Assembly: GCF_018919175.1 (NCBI RefSeq)
Contig: NZ_JAHLQL010000001.1
Location: 744,001-808,000, forward strand
From: Clostridium simiarum
GTDB lineage: Bacteria; Bacillota; Clostridia; Clostridiales; Clostridiaceae
Direction of reading: 5' to 3'
Length of the DNA stretch: 64,000 bases
A program made the position numbers and the translations under genes. Shown one piece after another: positions 27,086 to 35,708 of this stretch (the stretch's first letter is position 1; each line of letters starts with the position of its first letter). The notes beneath the pieces are model-generated. The model searched no databases, had not been told where the DNA came from, and worked only from the letters and a program-made list of their open reading frames with translations.

Positions 27086-28090
27086 TTAATTTATATCATA
27101 TTCTTCTATTTCCTTACTTATCTTTTCAATAATTTTATTATCATAAAATATTTTAGCTTGCCTTATAGCATTTTTAAATGCTCTTCCATCAGAACTTCCA
27201 TGGGCCTTTATACATATTCCTTTAACTCCTAGGAAAGCAGCTCCACCATATTCTTTGTAGTCAAATTTTGTTTTGAAACCTTTAAATACTGGTTTTAAAA
27301 GGAGTCCTCCAATTTTAGTTCTAGTAGAACCCATTATCTCAGATTTTAAAATATCAAAAATCGTAGAAGATACACCTTCATACATCTTTAAAATTGTATT
27401 TCCCACAAAACCATCACATACCAATATATTAGTATCACCTGATGGTACATCTCTAGGTTCTATATTTCCTACAAAATTAATAGGTGCTTCTTTTAATAGC
27501 TGGTAGGTAGCCTTTGTTAACTCATTACCCTTTTCTTCTTCTACACCTATATTCACAAGTCCTACAGATGGGTTTCTAGTATTTAAAATATTTTCAAAAT
27601 ATATTTTTCCCATATAGGCAAATTGTACTAAATTATTAGGTTTACACTCTGCATTAGCACCGCAGTCTATAACCATAAACTTGCCATTCTTTCCTGGCAT
27701 TAATGGAGCAAGGGCAGGCCTATCTATACCTTTAATACGTCCTACTATAAAAAGAGAACCAGCCATAAATGCTCCAGTGCTTCCTGCAGAAATTATTGCA
27801 TCAGCTTCGTTGTTTTTTACTAAATTCAATGCTTTAACTAAACTAGAATCTTTTTTTCTTCTTATTGCCATTACGGGGTGCTCATTAGTTTCTATTATTT
27901 CGGTTGCATTAACGATACTTAATCTACTTTTATCATATTCATGATTATCTAATTCAGACCTTATATCTTCTTCTTTACCTGTAATAATTATATGTAAGTC
28001 TTTAAATTCTTTTAAGGCCTCTATAGAACCTTCCACAACTATTTTAGGTGAATAATCTCCACCCATTCCATCCACAGCAATTTTCACCAT
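27086..28090 (-). CDS. plsX: Phosphate acyltransferase PlsX
   Basis: A 334-residue enzyme that converts acyl-ACP to acyl phosphate, the donor for the first acylation of glycerol 3-phosphate in phospholipid synthesis. It begins [15 protein letters not shown], and the [13 protein letters not shown] and [12 protein letters not shown] motifs are present. Start chosen as ATG 28090 after AAGGGGTGTTA; GTG 28087 is an alternative. It follows rpmF across a hairpin and precedes acpP, as in most Firmicutes. Confidence 0.95.
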   Translation of the reverse strand: MVKIAVDGMGGDYSPKIVVEGSIEALKEFKDLHIIITGKEEDIRSELDNHEYDKSRLSIVNATEIIETNEHPVMAIRRKKDSSLVKALNLVKNNEADAIISAGSTGAFMAGSLFIVGRIKGIDRPALAPLMPGKNGKFMVIDCGANAECKPNNLVQFAYMGKIYFENILNTRNPSVGLVNIGVEEEKGNELTKATYQLLKEAPINFVGNIEPRDVPSGDTNILVCDGFVGNTILKMYEGVSSTIFDILKSEIMGSTRTKIGGLLLKPVFKGFKTKFDYKEYGGAAFLGVKGICIKAHGSSDGRAFKNAIRQAKIFYDNKIIEKISKEIEEYDIN

Positions 28091-28123
28091 TAACACCCCT
28101 TTTTCTATTTAAGGTATAAAGAA

Positions 28124-28145
28124 AAGAAAGTCATATGACTTTCTT
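28124..28145 (-). terminator. Hairpin between rpmF and plsX
   Basis: Perfect palindrome with 11-bp arms (28124-28134 and 28135-28145) and almost no loop, followed by TTCTTT on the minus strand. It could be a weak terminator or a processing site. Confidence 0.5.
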
Positions 28146-28153
28146 GACTTTTC

Positions 28154-28339
28154 TTATTTTTCTTCAGCAGCTACAACTTCCTTACCTTTGTAGTAACCAC
28201 AATTTTTACATACTCTATGAGCAAGCTTCATTTCATGGCATTGTGGACATTCAACAATACCTGGCACGCTTAGCTTGAAAGTTTGTGCTCTTCTTGAATC
28301 TCTTCTTCCTTTAGAAAATTTTCTCGCTGGATTTCCCAT
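28154..28339 (-). CDS. rpmF: 50S ribosomal protein L32
   Basis: A 61-residue protein with the zinc ribbon intact: [22 protein letters not shown] (positions shown as CPQC and CKNC near residues 37 and 50). It is thus the zinc-binding C+ form. [17 protein letters not shown] is the standard start. It follows yceD by 13 bases, an almost universal pairing. Confidence 0.97.
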   Translation of the reverse strand: MGNPARKFSKGRRDSRRAQTFKLSVPGIVECPQCHEMKLAHRVCKNCGYYKGKEVVAAEEK

Positions 28340-28352
28340 TTATAACACCTCC

Positions 28353-28853
28353 TTAATCAGCCAAAAACAGATCTTTTAACTTAGCCAATCTTGGGTCAAT
28401 ATCATGTTTGTAACAATCACAACTTTGTATATTTAAATTAGTCCCGCAATTTTGGCAAAGCCCTTTGCAGTCTTCACTACAAAGTCTTTTCATAGGTAAT
28501 GTTAATATGATACTGTTTTCTACAAATTCAGTAACATCTAATTTATCATTATTTAAAATGATTATATCTTCATCCTCTATATCTTCATCAAAGGACATTT
28601 GTTCATTCATTTGAAAATTTAGAGGATAATTAAACTTTTCTAGGCACCTAGAACATACAAGTTCTAATTCTGTAGACACTTGTAATACTAAGTTAATTAT
28701 ATCACCAGTAGAGCTTATATCACCATTTAGTTCTATTGGTTTTGAAAAACATATATTTTCACCATCGTATCTTATACGATTTTTTTCATAGGTGAAAGAT
28801 ATTTCTTTCTTAAAAGACTTATGTTTGTTTAATTCGGTAAGTTCTATAATCAT
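28353..28853 (-). CDS. yceD: YceD family (DUF177) protein
   Basis: A 166-residue protein of the DUF177 family, linked to 23S rRNA accumulation in plants and E. coli and nearly always encoded next to rpmF. Two cysteine pairs stand out: CSRC near residue 69, and CSEDCKGLCQNCGT near residues 114-127, which may bind a metal. The ATG at 28853 has only a weak ribosome site (GTGGAAAG). Just upstream sits a three-codon minigene and hairpin, so its translation may be controlled. Confidence 0.9.
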   Translation of the reverse strand: MIIELTELNKHKSFKKEISFTYEKNRIRYDGENICFSKPIELNGDISSTGDIINLVLQVSTELELVCSRCLEKFNYPLNFQMNEQMSFDEDIEDEDIIILNNDKLDVTEFVENSIILTLPMKRLCSEDCKGLCQNCGTNLNIQSCDCYKHDIDPRLAKLKDLFLAD

Positions 28854-28864
28854 AGCTTTCCACT

Positions 28865-28896
28865 GAAAGCTTAGACTGTAATGCTCCTAAGCTTTC
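28865..28896 (-). promoter_or_regulatory. Leader hairpin before yceD
   Basis: Perfect 10-bp stem (28865-28874 with 28887-28896) around a 12-base loop, 12 bases upstream of the yceD start. It covers most of the minigene at 28887-28898, so translation of the minigene would melt it. No U-run follows. Confidence 0.55.
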
Positions 28897-28898
28897 AT
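28887..28898 (-). other. Possible three-codon leader minigene (Met-Lys-Ala-stop)
   Basis: An AAGGAG ribosome site followed by seven bases, then ATG AAA GCT TAG. The site is better than that of yceD itself. It may be chance, but the overlap with a perfect hairpin is suggestive. Confidence 0.35.
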
Positions 28899-28941
28899 AT
28901 TCACTCCTTAAGTAATTATATTTGCTTTATAACCACAATTT

Positions 28942-28970
28942 ATTATATAAACTACCCTATTAAAAGTCAA
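28942..28970 (-). promoter_or_regulatory. Strong promoter for yceD-rpmF-plsX-acpP
   Basis: On the minus strand, TTGACT (28970-28965), 17 bases and a perfect TATAAT (28947-28942). It starts only about 12 bases after the ackA stop. Confidence 0.75.
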
Positions 28971-28981
28971 GATATTTCTTG

Positions 28982-30178
28982 CTATTTACTTATAAGTTCC
29001 TTTGTATCTCTTGCTATCATAAGTTCTTCATCAGTAGGTATTACAAAAACTTTTACCTTTGAATCTGCAGCACTTACAAGAGTAGCTTTCCCTCTTACAT
29101 TATTCTTTTCTTTATCTACATTAACACCTAAGAATTCTAGTCCATTGCATATTGCTTCTCTTGTTTCTGGAGCATTTTCTCCTAATCCTGCAGTAAACAC
29201 TATACAATCAACGCCACCCATTACTGCTGCATAAGATCCTATAGCCTGTTTAACTCTGTAATGGAATACGTCTAATGCCAATTCTGCTCTTTTATTTCCA
29301 TTACTTGCAGCCTCTTCAATGTCTCTAAAATCACTGCTTACTCCTGATATTCCAAGCACTCCGGACTTTTTATTTAATAAATTATTTGCTTCTTCTACAG
29401 AATAGTTAAGCTCTTTTATTAAGAATGTAACTATTGCAGGGTCTATATTTCCTGATCTTGTTCCCATAGCTATTCCTTCAAGAGGCGTGAATCCCATAGT
29501 GGTATCTATAGATTCACCATTCTTAACTGCTGTAACACTTCCTCCGTTACCTAAGTGACAAGTTATGATCTTTAAATCCTTTATATCTTTACCTATCATC
29601 TCTGCTGCTACATTAGAAACATATTTATGAGATGTTCCATGGAAGCCATATTTTCTAATCTTGTGCTCAGTATATAATTCATATGGTAATGGATATATGT
29701 ACGCTTTTTCAGGCATAGTTTGATGGAATGCAGTATCAAACACTACAACCATTGGTGTATTTGGCATTAATTTTTTGCATGCATTTATTCCAATTATATT
29801 TGGTGGATTATGAAGCGGTGCTAGTTTTGCACATTCTTCAAGTTCTTTCATAACTTCATCATCTATAATTACTGATTTAGAGTATTTTTCTCCCCCATGA
29901 ACCACTCTGTGTCCTACTGCGCTAATTTCTTCCATGTTCTTGATAACTCCATTTTCTTTATCTACTAGAGCATCAAGAACTATTCTAATTGCATCATTGT
30001 GGTCATTCATTGTTTCTTTAACCACATATTTATCTCTTCCTTCAACTTTTTGAGTTAATATAGAACCTTCAATTCCTATTCTCTCAACTAACCCTTTAGC
30101 TAAAGCCATTTCATTTGCCATATCAATTAATTGATACTTTAAAGATGAACTACCACAGTTAATAACTAGTATTTTCAT
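28982..30178 (-). CDS. ackA: Acetate kinase
   Basis: A 398-residue enzyme making acetate and ATP from acetyl phosphate, the last step of acetogenic fermentation. The signature [17 protein letters not shown] opens the protein; [11 protein letters not shown] and [13 protein letters not shown] (phosphate loop) are present, with [15 protein letters not shown]. The ATG at 30178 follows GAAAGGGGTAAATTAA. It follows pta by 39 bases; the two form the acetyl-CoA to acetate module. Confidence 0.97.
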   Translation of the reverse strand: MKILVINCGSSSLKYQLIDMANEMALAKGLVERIGIEGSILTQKVEGRDKYVVKETMNDHNDAIRIVLDALVDKENGVIKNMEEISAVGHRVVHGGEKYSKSVIIDDEVMKELEECAKLAPLHNPPNIIGINACKKLMPNTPMVVVFDTAFHQTMPEKAYIYPLPYELYTEHKIRKYGFHGTSHKYVSNVAAEMIGKDIKDLKIITCHLGNGGSVTAVKNGESIDTTMGFTPLEGIAMGTRSGNIDPAIVTFLIKELNYSVEEANNLLNKKSGVLGISGVSSDFRDIEEAASNGNKRAELALDVFHYRVKQAIGSYAAVMGGVDCIVFTAGLGENAPETREAICNGLEFLGVNVDKEKNNVRGKATLVSAADSKVKVFVIPTDEELMIARDTKELISK

Positions 30179-30217
30179 TTAATTTACCCCTTTCACTTTT
30201 ACAAATAATAAATTTAT

Positions 30218-31219
30218 TTACTTAATAGCTTGAGCTTGAACAGCAGTCAAAGCTACAACGCTTACTATATCATCAGAACTACAACCTCTAGATAAGTCAT
30301 TTATAGGCTTAGCAAAGCCTTGACATATAGGTCCAATAGCCTCTGCCTTAGCAAATCTTTGAACTAACTTATATCCTATGTTTCCAGATTGTAAATCTGG
30401 GAATATTAATACATTTGCTTTTCCAGCAACCTCACTATTTGGTGCCTTTTGTTTAGCAACTTTACCTACTATAGCTGCATCTAATTGCATTTCTCCATCT
30501 ATAGCTAAATCTGGTCTTTGTTCCTTTGCTATTTCTGTAGCGTTTCTAACTTTTTCTACTAACTCGTGATCCGCACTTCCCATAGTAGAAAAAGATAACA
30601 TTGCTACTTTAGGATCTATTTTACATAAACTTTTTGCAGTTTCAGCTGTAGCAATAGCTATGGATGCTAATTGTTCTGCTGTGGGATTTGGATTAACAGC
30701 ACAATCTGAAAATACCAACATTCCTTCTTCACCATATTGACAGTCTGGTACCATCATAATGAAGAAACTTGAAACCACAGAAACTCCTGGAGCAGTCTTT
30801 ATTATTTGTAATCCTGGTCTTAATAAATCACCAGTTGTATGTACAGCACCTGATACCATTCCATGTGCATCATCCATTTTTACCATCATTGTACCATAGT
30901 ATAATGGATCTTTTACTATTTTTAAAGCTTTATCCTTAGTCATTCCTTTATTCTTTCTTAACTCGTAAAAAGCTTCTGCATATTCATCTGTTTTAGGAGA
31001 TGTTTCTGGATCTATAATCTCTATTCCATCTAAATTAACTCCTAAATTTTTAGCTTTTTCTTTAATAATCTCAAGGCTACCAACTAATACTACCTCAGCT
31101 AATCCTTCTTTTTTAATTTTCTCACTGGCTACAAGATTTCTCTCTTCGTCACCTTCTGGAAGCACAATTTTTTTTCTATCTGCTTTTGCTGCTTGCCAGA
31201 TATTTTTCATAAGTTCCAT
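30218..31219 (-). CDS. pta: Phosphate acetyltransferase
   Basis: A 333-residue enzyme converting acetyl-CoA and phosphate to acetyl phosphate. It is the short, single-domain Pta form. VLPEGDEERN, the GMVSGAVHTTGD region and the C-terminal QGFAKPINDLSRG motif are all present. The frame opens at 31225, but ATG 31219 is eight bases after GGAG and gives a MELMKNIWQ start. It is the first gene of pta-ackA. Confidence 0.96.
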   Translation of the reverse strand: MELMKNIWQAAKADRKKIVLPEGDEERNLVASEKIKKEGLAEVVLVGSLEIIKEKAKNLGVNLDGIEIIDPETSPKTDEYAEAFYELRKNKGMTKDKALKIVKDPLYYGTMMVKMDDAHGMVSGAVHTTGDLLRPGLQIIKTAPGVSVVSSFFIMMVPDCQYGEEGMLVFSDCAVNPNPTAEQLASIAIATAETAKSLCKIDPKVAMLSFSTMGSADHELVEKVRNATEIAKEQRPDLAIDGEMQLDAAIVGKVAKQKAPNSEVAGKANVLIFPDLQSGNIGYKLVQRFAKAEAIGPICQGFAKPINDLSRGCSSDDIVSVVALTAVQAQAIK

Positions 31220-31258
31220 GTTCATTTCTCCTTTCCTCTATTTAAGGCCGCTATATCT

Positions 31259-31288
31259 AATATACTCCTAATATGCTATACAATTCAA
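31259..31288 (-). promoter_or_regulatory. Candidate promoter for pta-ackA
   Basis: On the minus strand, TTGAAT (31288-31283), 18 bases and TATATT (31264-31259), about 40 bases before the pta start. Confidence 0.4.
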
Positions 31289-31502
31289 CAAAAAATAATA
31301 AAATCCTTTGCTTATAATAATATTTATATATTTTAAATTTTCTAAATATAGCCAGAGTTTAAATATGTATTTCTCTATAGTATAATACTATATATTAAAC
31401 TATTTTTAAAGCGAATATATAATTTAGTTCATTATAACTTATTCTTATTGATTATAGTTTTAAATTACATAATCATTTAAATTTATAAAGGAGTTAATTT
31501 AC

Positions 31503-32726
31503 ATGAAAATAGCTGCCATTATTTCCGAATACAACCCACTACATAATGGTCATAAGTATCATATAGAAAAGACCAAAGAGGAGTTAAATTGCGATTATAT
31601 TATATGTATAATGAGTGGTAATTTTGTTCAAAGAGGTTTACCAGCTTACATAGATAAATGGAATAGAGCAGAAATGGCTCTTTTAAGTGGGGTAGATCTA
31701 GTCATTGAGCTTCCTGTAATATTTAGCTTATCCTCTGCTGAATTTTTCGCAAAGGGTGCAGTAGAAATATTGGATTCTTTAGGTATTGTAAACTATTTAA
31801 GTTTTGGAAGTGAAATCGGAGATACAGAACCACTAAAACTAATATCCTCTATATTATGTGAAGAACCTAATGAATATAAATACTTATTAAAAAATCACCT
31901 ATCATCAGGACTTCCTTTTACCAAAGCACGGACTTTAGCTTTAATTGAATATATGAATCATAACTCTTGTACTTATGATTCTAAGTATCTAATGGATATT
32001 TTAAATTCTTCAAATAATATATTAGCTATAGAATATTTAAAAACACTATTTAGAATCCATAGTTCTATAATTCCCTTTACAATTAAGAGACAAGGATCTA
32101 ATTATAATGATGAGAACCTTAACAAAGATTTTTCTAGTGCTACAGCCATAAGAAATTATCTTAAATCTAGTAGCGATTTATCGCCAATTAAAAACCATAT
32201 TCCCAGCTCTTCCTACAAAATCATAGAAAATTTAACTAAAAAAAACTACAAATTTGCTGAAATAGAAAATATATTTCCTTTTATAAAATATAAGTCTCTA
32301 ACAGATGAAGCATCTCTAAAAAATATACCCGAGGCTTCTGAAGGCCTATATAATAAAGTATATAAAACTTTATGGAATAGCGAAAATTACCATGATGCTA
32401 TTAAAGAAATAAAAAGTAAAAGATACACCTATACCAGAATAAGCAGACTTTTATGTCAGTATTATATTGGTTTTGAAAATTATCCAGTTGAATCTTTACG
32501 AAGAAGTAACACGGAATATATACGAGTTCTAGGTTTTAATTCTAGAGGATCTAAACTATTAAAGGAAATAAAAAATAAATCCAACATTAAAATACACACT
32601 AAAATTCCTAAAGAATTATGTCCAATGTTAAAACTAGATATGCAAAGTACTAGAGCCTACAGTATGTTAAATCCTTCTGTAAGATATAATGAAGATTATT
32701 TGCAAAGACCTAGAATAATAGAATGA
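31503..32726 (+). CDS. tmcAL: tRNA(Met) cytidine acetate ligase TmcAL (YlbM)
   Basis: A 407-residue nucleotidyltransferase-fold protein that activates acetate with ATP and acetylates C34 of elongator tRNA-Met. It begins MKIAAIISEYNPLHNGHKYH, with the HxGH-type nucleotide motif, and contains MSGNFVQRGLPAYIDKW and VIELPVIFSLSSAEFFA. The ATG at 31503 follows AAAGGAGTTAATTTAC. It is plus-strand, divergent from pta and upstream of ylbJ, matching the ylbM neighbourhood of Bacillus. A strong terminator follows. Confidence 0.95.
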   Translation: MKIAAIISEYNPLHNGHKYHIEKTKEELNCDYIICIMSGNFVQRGLPAYIDKWNRAEMALLSGVDLVIELPVIFSLSSAEFFAKGAVEILDSLGIVNYLSFGSEIGDTEPLKLISSILCEEPNEYKYLLKNHLSSGLPFTKARTLALIEYMNHNSCTYDSKYLMDILNSSNNILAIEYLKTLFRIHSSIIPFTIKRQGSNYNDENLNKDFSSATAIRNYLKSSSDLSPIKNHIPSSSYKIIENLTKKNYKFAEIENIFPFIKYKSLTDEASLKNIPEASEGLYNKVYKTLWNSENYHDAIKEIKSKRYTYTRISRLLCQYYIGFENYPVESLRRSNTEYIRVLGFNSRGSKLLKEIKNKSNIKIHTKIPKELCPMLKLDMQSTRAYSMLNPSVRYNEDYLQRPRIIE

Positions 32727-32760
32727 AAAAATATTAATTACTTTGATCTAAGAAATGTTA

Positions 32761-32795
32761 TTAATAAAAGCAGGAAATCCTCCTGCTTTTATTAA
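32761..32795 (+). terminator. Terminator after tmcAL
   Basis: Perfect 15-bp stem (32761-32775 with 32781-32795) and a 5-base loop; the 3' arm ends in TTTTATTAAG. The A-rich 5' arm makes it usable on both strands. Confidence 0.8.
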
Positions 32796-32904
32796 GTTTA
32801 AAATATTTATTAAATAAATCTATATAATTTACTAATAATACTGCTGTTTTCTCAATATAATCTTTAGTATGAAACTAGATTTTAGGATTGTAGGAGGCTT
32901 AAAT

Positions 32905-34074
32905 ATGAAGTTTGTTTTAATTATACTTTTATTGTGCATTGCAATTTTACTATTTTATTTGCTTAAATCTAAGCAGGTAAATATACTAATTACCATAGTC
33001 TTAACGTCTTTTATAATATATTTTATATTAAACCCCACCTTGTGTATAGAATCCTCTATAAAAGGTGCGAAATTATTCTTTAACTCTTTATTTCCTTCTT
33101 TATTTCCCTTTCTGGTTATGACAAATATATTAGTAGCATACGATGGCGTAAGTATATACGCAAAATTGCTGGGCCCCATAATATGTAAACCATTAGGTTT
33201 ACCTAAAGAGTCTAGCTTTGCATTAATTGTAAGTCTATTATGCGGCTATCCTTTAGGGGCAAAATATAGTTGCGAATTATATGATTCAGGTAGTATAACA
33301 CCTTCACAGTTTTCTAAATTAGTGAATGTAGCTTCTAATTCCAGTCCCCTTTTTCTAGTAGGAGCTGTGGGTACATCAATGTTAGGTAGCACTAAATCTG
33401 GATATCTTCTTCTATTTTCAAATTATTTATCCTGTATTATAATAGCTCTTATTTTAAGTAGTAGCAATAATAACATAATGACAAATTTAAAAATAACTAA
33501 GGAAACTAGAATTTATAACTTTGGCACTGTTTTGAAAGAATCAATAGAAAACGCTTTAAAAACAACCCTTTCTATAGGTTCTTATGTAGTCCTTTTTTCT
33601 GTTATTTTGTCCATAATAAAAAACAATGCTATTTATAACATTGTTTTAGATAAGTTATATATTATATCTTTTTTACCTAAAGAAACTCTTAATGGTATTT
33701 TTTTAGGTTTTATTGAAGTTACTAATGGGTGCTATATATTATCTCAATCAAGTATCAATTATGCATTAAAATTATCTTTCATCAGCTTTTTATGCGCCTT
33801 TAGTGGACTTGCTATAATGGCTCAGGTTCATTCTTTCACATATAAATATGAAGAAATCTCAATAATAAGATACTTTCTAAGAAAAGTTCTTCAAGGTCTT
33901 ATAAGCTTTTGTATTACATTTACTACAACTTTATTTATAGGTGAAAAAATACTATGTACATCATCACAAATTATGCCTAGGGTCATAAATTATAAAAATT
34001 ATATTCCCGTTTTGTTATTGGTTTTTATTTCTTTAATAAGCTATATTTCAAAAAAATTATTTAATGTTTCTTAA
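32905..34074 (+). CDS. ylbJ: Sporulation integral membrane protein YlbJ
   Basis: About 389 residues with many hydrophobic helices and a nucleoside-recognition (Gate) domain. In Bacillus the gene is expressed in the mother cell under sigma-E and is needed for heat-resistant spores. The family stretches SLFPSLFPFLVM, LLCGYPLGAK and the region SNSSPLFLVGAVG are present. The open frame begins at 32869, but ATG 32905 follows AGGAGGCTTAAAT. Its 3' end overlaps the convergent gene at 34057 by 18 bases. Confidence 0.93.
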   Translation: MKFVLIILLLCIAILLFYLLKSKQVNILITIVLTSFIIYFILNPTLCIESSIKGAKLFFNSLFPSLFPFLVMTNILVAYDGVSIYAKLLGPIICKPLGLPKESSFALIVSLLCGYPLGAKYSCELYDSGSITPSQFSKLVNVASNSSPLFLVGAVGTSMLGSTKSGYLLLFSNYLSCIIIALILSSSNNNIMTNLKITKETRIYNFGTVLKESIENALKTTLSIGSYVVLFSVILSIIKNNAIYNIVLDKLYIISFLPKETLNGIFLGFIEVTNGCYILSQSSINYALKLSFISFLCAFSGLAIMAQVHSFTYKYEEISIIRYFLRKVLQGLISFCITFTTTLFIGEKILCTSSQIMPRVINYKNYIPVLLLVFISLISYISKKLFNVS

Positions 34075-34581
34075 TTCTTTTATATTTTCCCTTATAGTAG
34101 AAGATGTTTCTGATAGATCCTCTGATAGAGCTTTCATGAATTCTTCTACATCCCTTTTTATATTGGTCATCATATCTTTGGTTTTTTCTTCCATTTCTTT
34201 ATCCAATTGACATAACACTTCATCAGCATAATCTCTTGCTCCTAGCCTTATAGCTTTAGCATCTCTTTGAGCCGCTGCTATTATTTCCTGAGCTTTTATT
34301 TGTGCTTCTTTTGTTATATCATGGTTTTCAACTTGTTTTTTCATCATTTCCATGGTTTGCTCTTTTATATTTTCATATTCTTCACGAGCTTCCCCTAGAA
34401 TTCTTTCTTTTTCACCTAAAACCCATTGAGCTTTCTTAAACTCATCAGGCATATAATTTATTATCTGATCTATAACTTCTAATATTTCTTTTTTATCCAA
34501 TACTATTTTTCCTGTAATGGGTACTTTAGATGCAGTGTCCACTATTTCTTGAAGATATTCTAATAACTGAATAACATCCAT
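34057..34581 (-). CDS. Conserved clostridial coiled-coil protein downstream of coaD
   Basis: A 174-residue, highly charged, almost entirely helical protein with no membrane span. The region around residues 65-160 (KEQTMEMMKKQVENH, AQIKAQEIIAAAQRDAKAI) resembles the V/F-type ATPase stalk and DivIVA-like coiled coils. The ATG at 34581 follows AGGAGGGTTTCAA. It lies 11 bases after coaD in the rsmD-coaD set. I do not recognise a defined function; a scaffold or division-related role would be a guess. Confidence 0.75.
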   Translation of the reverse strand: MDVIQLLEYLQEIVDTASKVPITGKIVLDKKEILEVIDQIINYMPDEFKKAQWVLGEKERILGEAREEYENIKEQTMEMMKKQVENHDITKEAQIKAQEIIAAAQRDAKAIRLGARDYADEVLCQLDKEMEEKTKDMMTNIKRDVEEFMKALSEDLSETSSTIRENIKELRNIK

Positions 34582-34592
34582 TTGAAACCCTC

Positions 34593-35072
34593 CTATTTAT
34601 TAGCTTTTCTCATTATATCAGGGATTATATCATCTGGTACTAATCCCTTTATGCATCCTCCAAACTTGGCAACTTGCTTAACTGAAGAGGAACTTAAATA
34701 AGAATATTGTGCATTTGTCATCATAAATATTGTTTCTATAGAGGAATCTAGCTTATTATTCATAAGAGCCATCTGAAATTCATATTCAAAATCTGAAAAG
34801 GCTCTAAGTCCTTTTATGATTACTTTAGTATCTCTTTCCTTCATAAAATTTATTAAAAGTCCATCAAAACTTTCAACCTTAACATTTTTATAAGGTTTTA
34901 TGACTTTTTCTATAAGTCTTACCCTTTCTTCTATATGGAAAAGCCCATTTTTATCTACATTCACTAAAACTACTACTATAACTTCATCAAAAATCTTAGA
35001 AGCTCTTTCTATTATATCCAAGTGACCATTAGTTATAGGATCAAAGCTCCCTGGATAAACAACCTTTTTCAT
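34593..35072 (-). CDS. coaD: Phosphopantetheine adenylyltransferase
   Basis: A 159-residue enzyme for the fourth step of coenzyme A synthesis, adding AMP to phosphopantetheine. [15 protein letters not shown] (residues 6-20, His17) and the C-terminal [13 protein letters not shown], which carries the ISSTxxR-like site in degenerate form, are present. The ATG at 35072 has GGAGG upstream. It lies 6 bases after rsmD, a widely conserved pair. Confidence 0.96.
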   Translation of the reverse strand: MKKVVYPGSFDPITNGHLDIIERASKIFDEVIVVVLVNVDKNGLFHIEERVRLIEKVIKPYKNVKVESFDGLLINFMKERDTKVIIKGLRAFSDFEYEFQMALMNNKLDSSIETIFMMTNAQYSYLSSSSVKQVAKFGGCIKGLVPDDIIPDIMRKANK

Positions 35073-35078
35073 ATTAGT

Positions 35079-35636
35079 TTAATCCTCCTTATAGCTATAA
35101 AAACATACGGTAGTATTACCATACTTTCTATGATCAATTAACTCTATAAAGCCATTTCCTGTATGTATATCTTCTTGAGTATCAATTTTCGTTACAATTA
35201 ACCCATCTTTTTTTAATAACTTATTACCATGAATCAATTCCACAGCTTTTGGTATCATATCTTTCATGTAAGGTGGATCTATAAATATTATGTCAAATTG
35301 TTTTTCTGATTTTCCTAGCATTTTTAGAGCTTCATAAGAATCCATATTTAAACAATGAGCTTTATCTTGAAAGTTCAAGTTTTCTATGTTCTGTTTTAAT
35401 AAAGGAAATGTTATAGGACTTTTATCTATTAGATAGCATTCTTTTGCACCCCTGCTTACAGCTTCCAGCCCTAAGCTTCCAGTTCCTGCAAAAACATCTA
35501 GTGCAGTAGCATCTGGAACTCTTAGCTGTATTATATTAAACATAGCTTCTTTTATTCTATCTAAAGTTGGTCTTGTCTCCATATTCATAGGTGACAATAA
35601 TTTTCTGCCCTTAGCAAGACCTGCGATTATTCTCAT
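35079..35636 (-). CDS. rsmD: 16S rRNA (guanine966-N2)-methyltransferase RsmD
   Basis: A 185-residue SAM-dependent methyltransferase. It begins MRIIAGLAKGRKLLSP, with the SAM-binding DVFAGTGSLGLEAVSRGA motif near residues 43-60 and the catalytic DPPY (FIDPPYMKD) near residue 117. The ATG at 35636 follows AAGGAGGAAAATAA. It sits between recG and coaD in the usual recG-rsmD-coaD order. Confidence 0.96.
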   Translation of the reverse strand: MRIIAGLAKGRKLLSPMNMETRPTLDRIKEAMFNIIQLRVPDATALDVFAGTGSLGLEAVSRGAKECYLIDKSPITFPLLKQNIENLNFQDKAHCLNMDSYEALKMLGKSEKQFDIIFIDPPYMKDMIPKAVELIHGNKLLKKDGLIVTKIDTQEDIHTGNGFIELIDHRKYGNTTVCFYSYKED

Positions 35637-35708
35637 TTATTTTCCTCCTTAAAAACCACTTTTTTATATTTTAACATAGGAATATATATTATTCAAAGAT
35701 TTTATACT

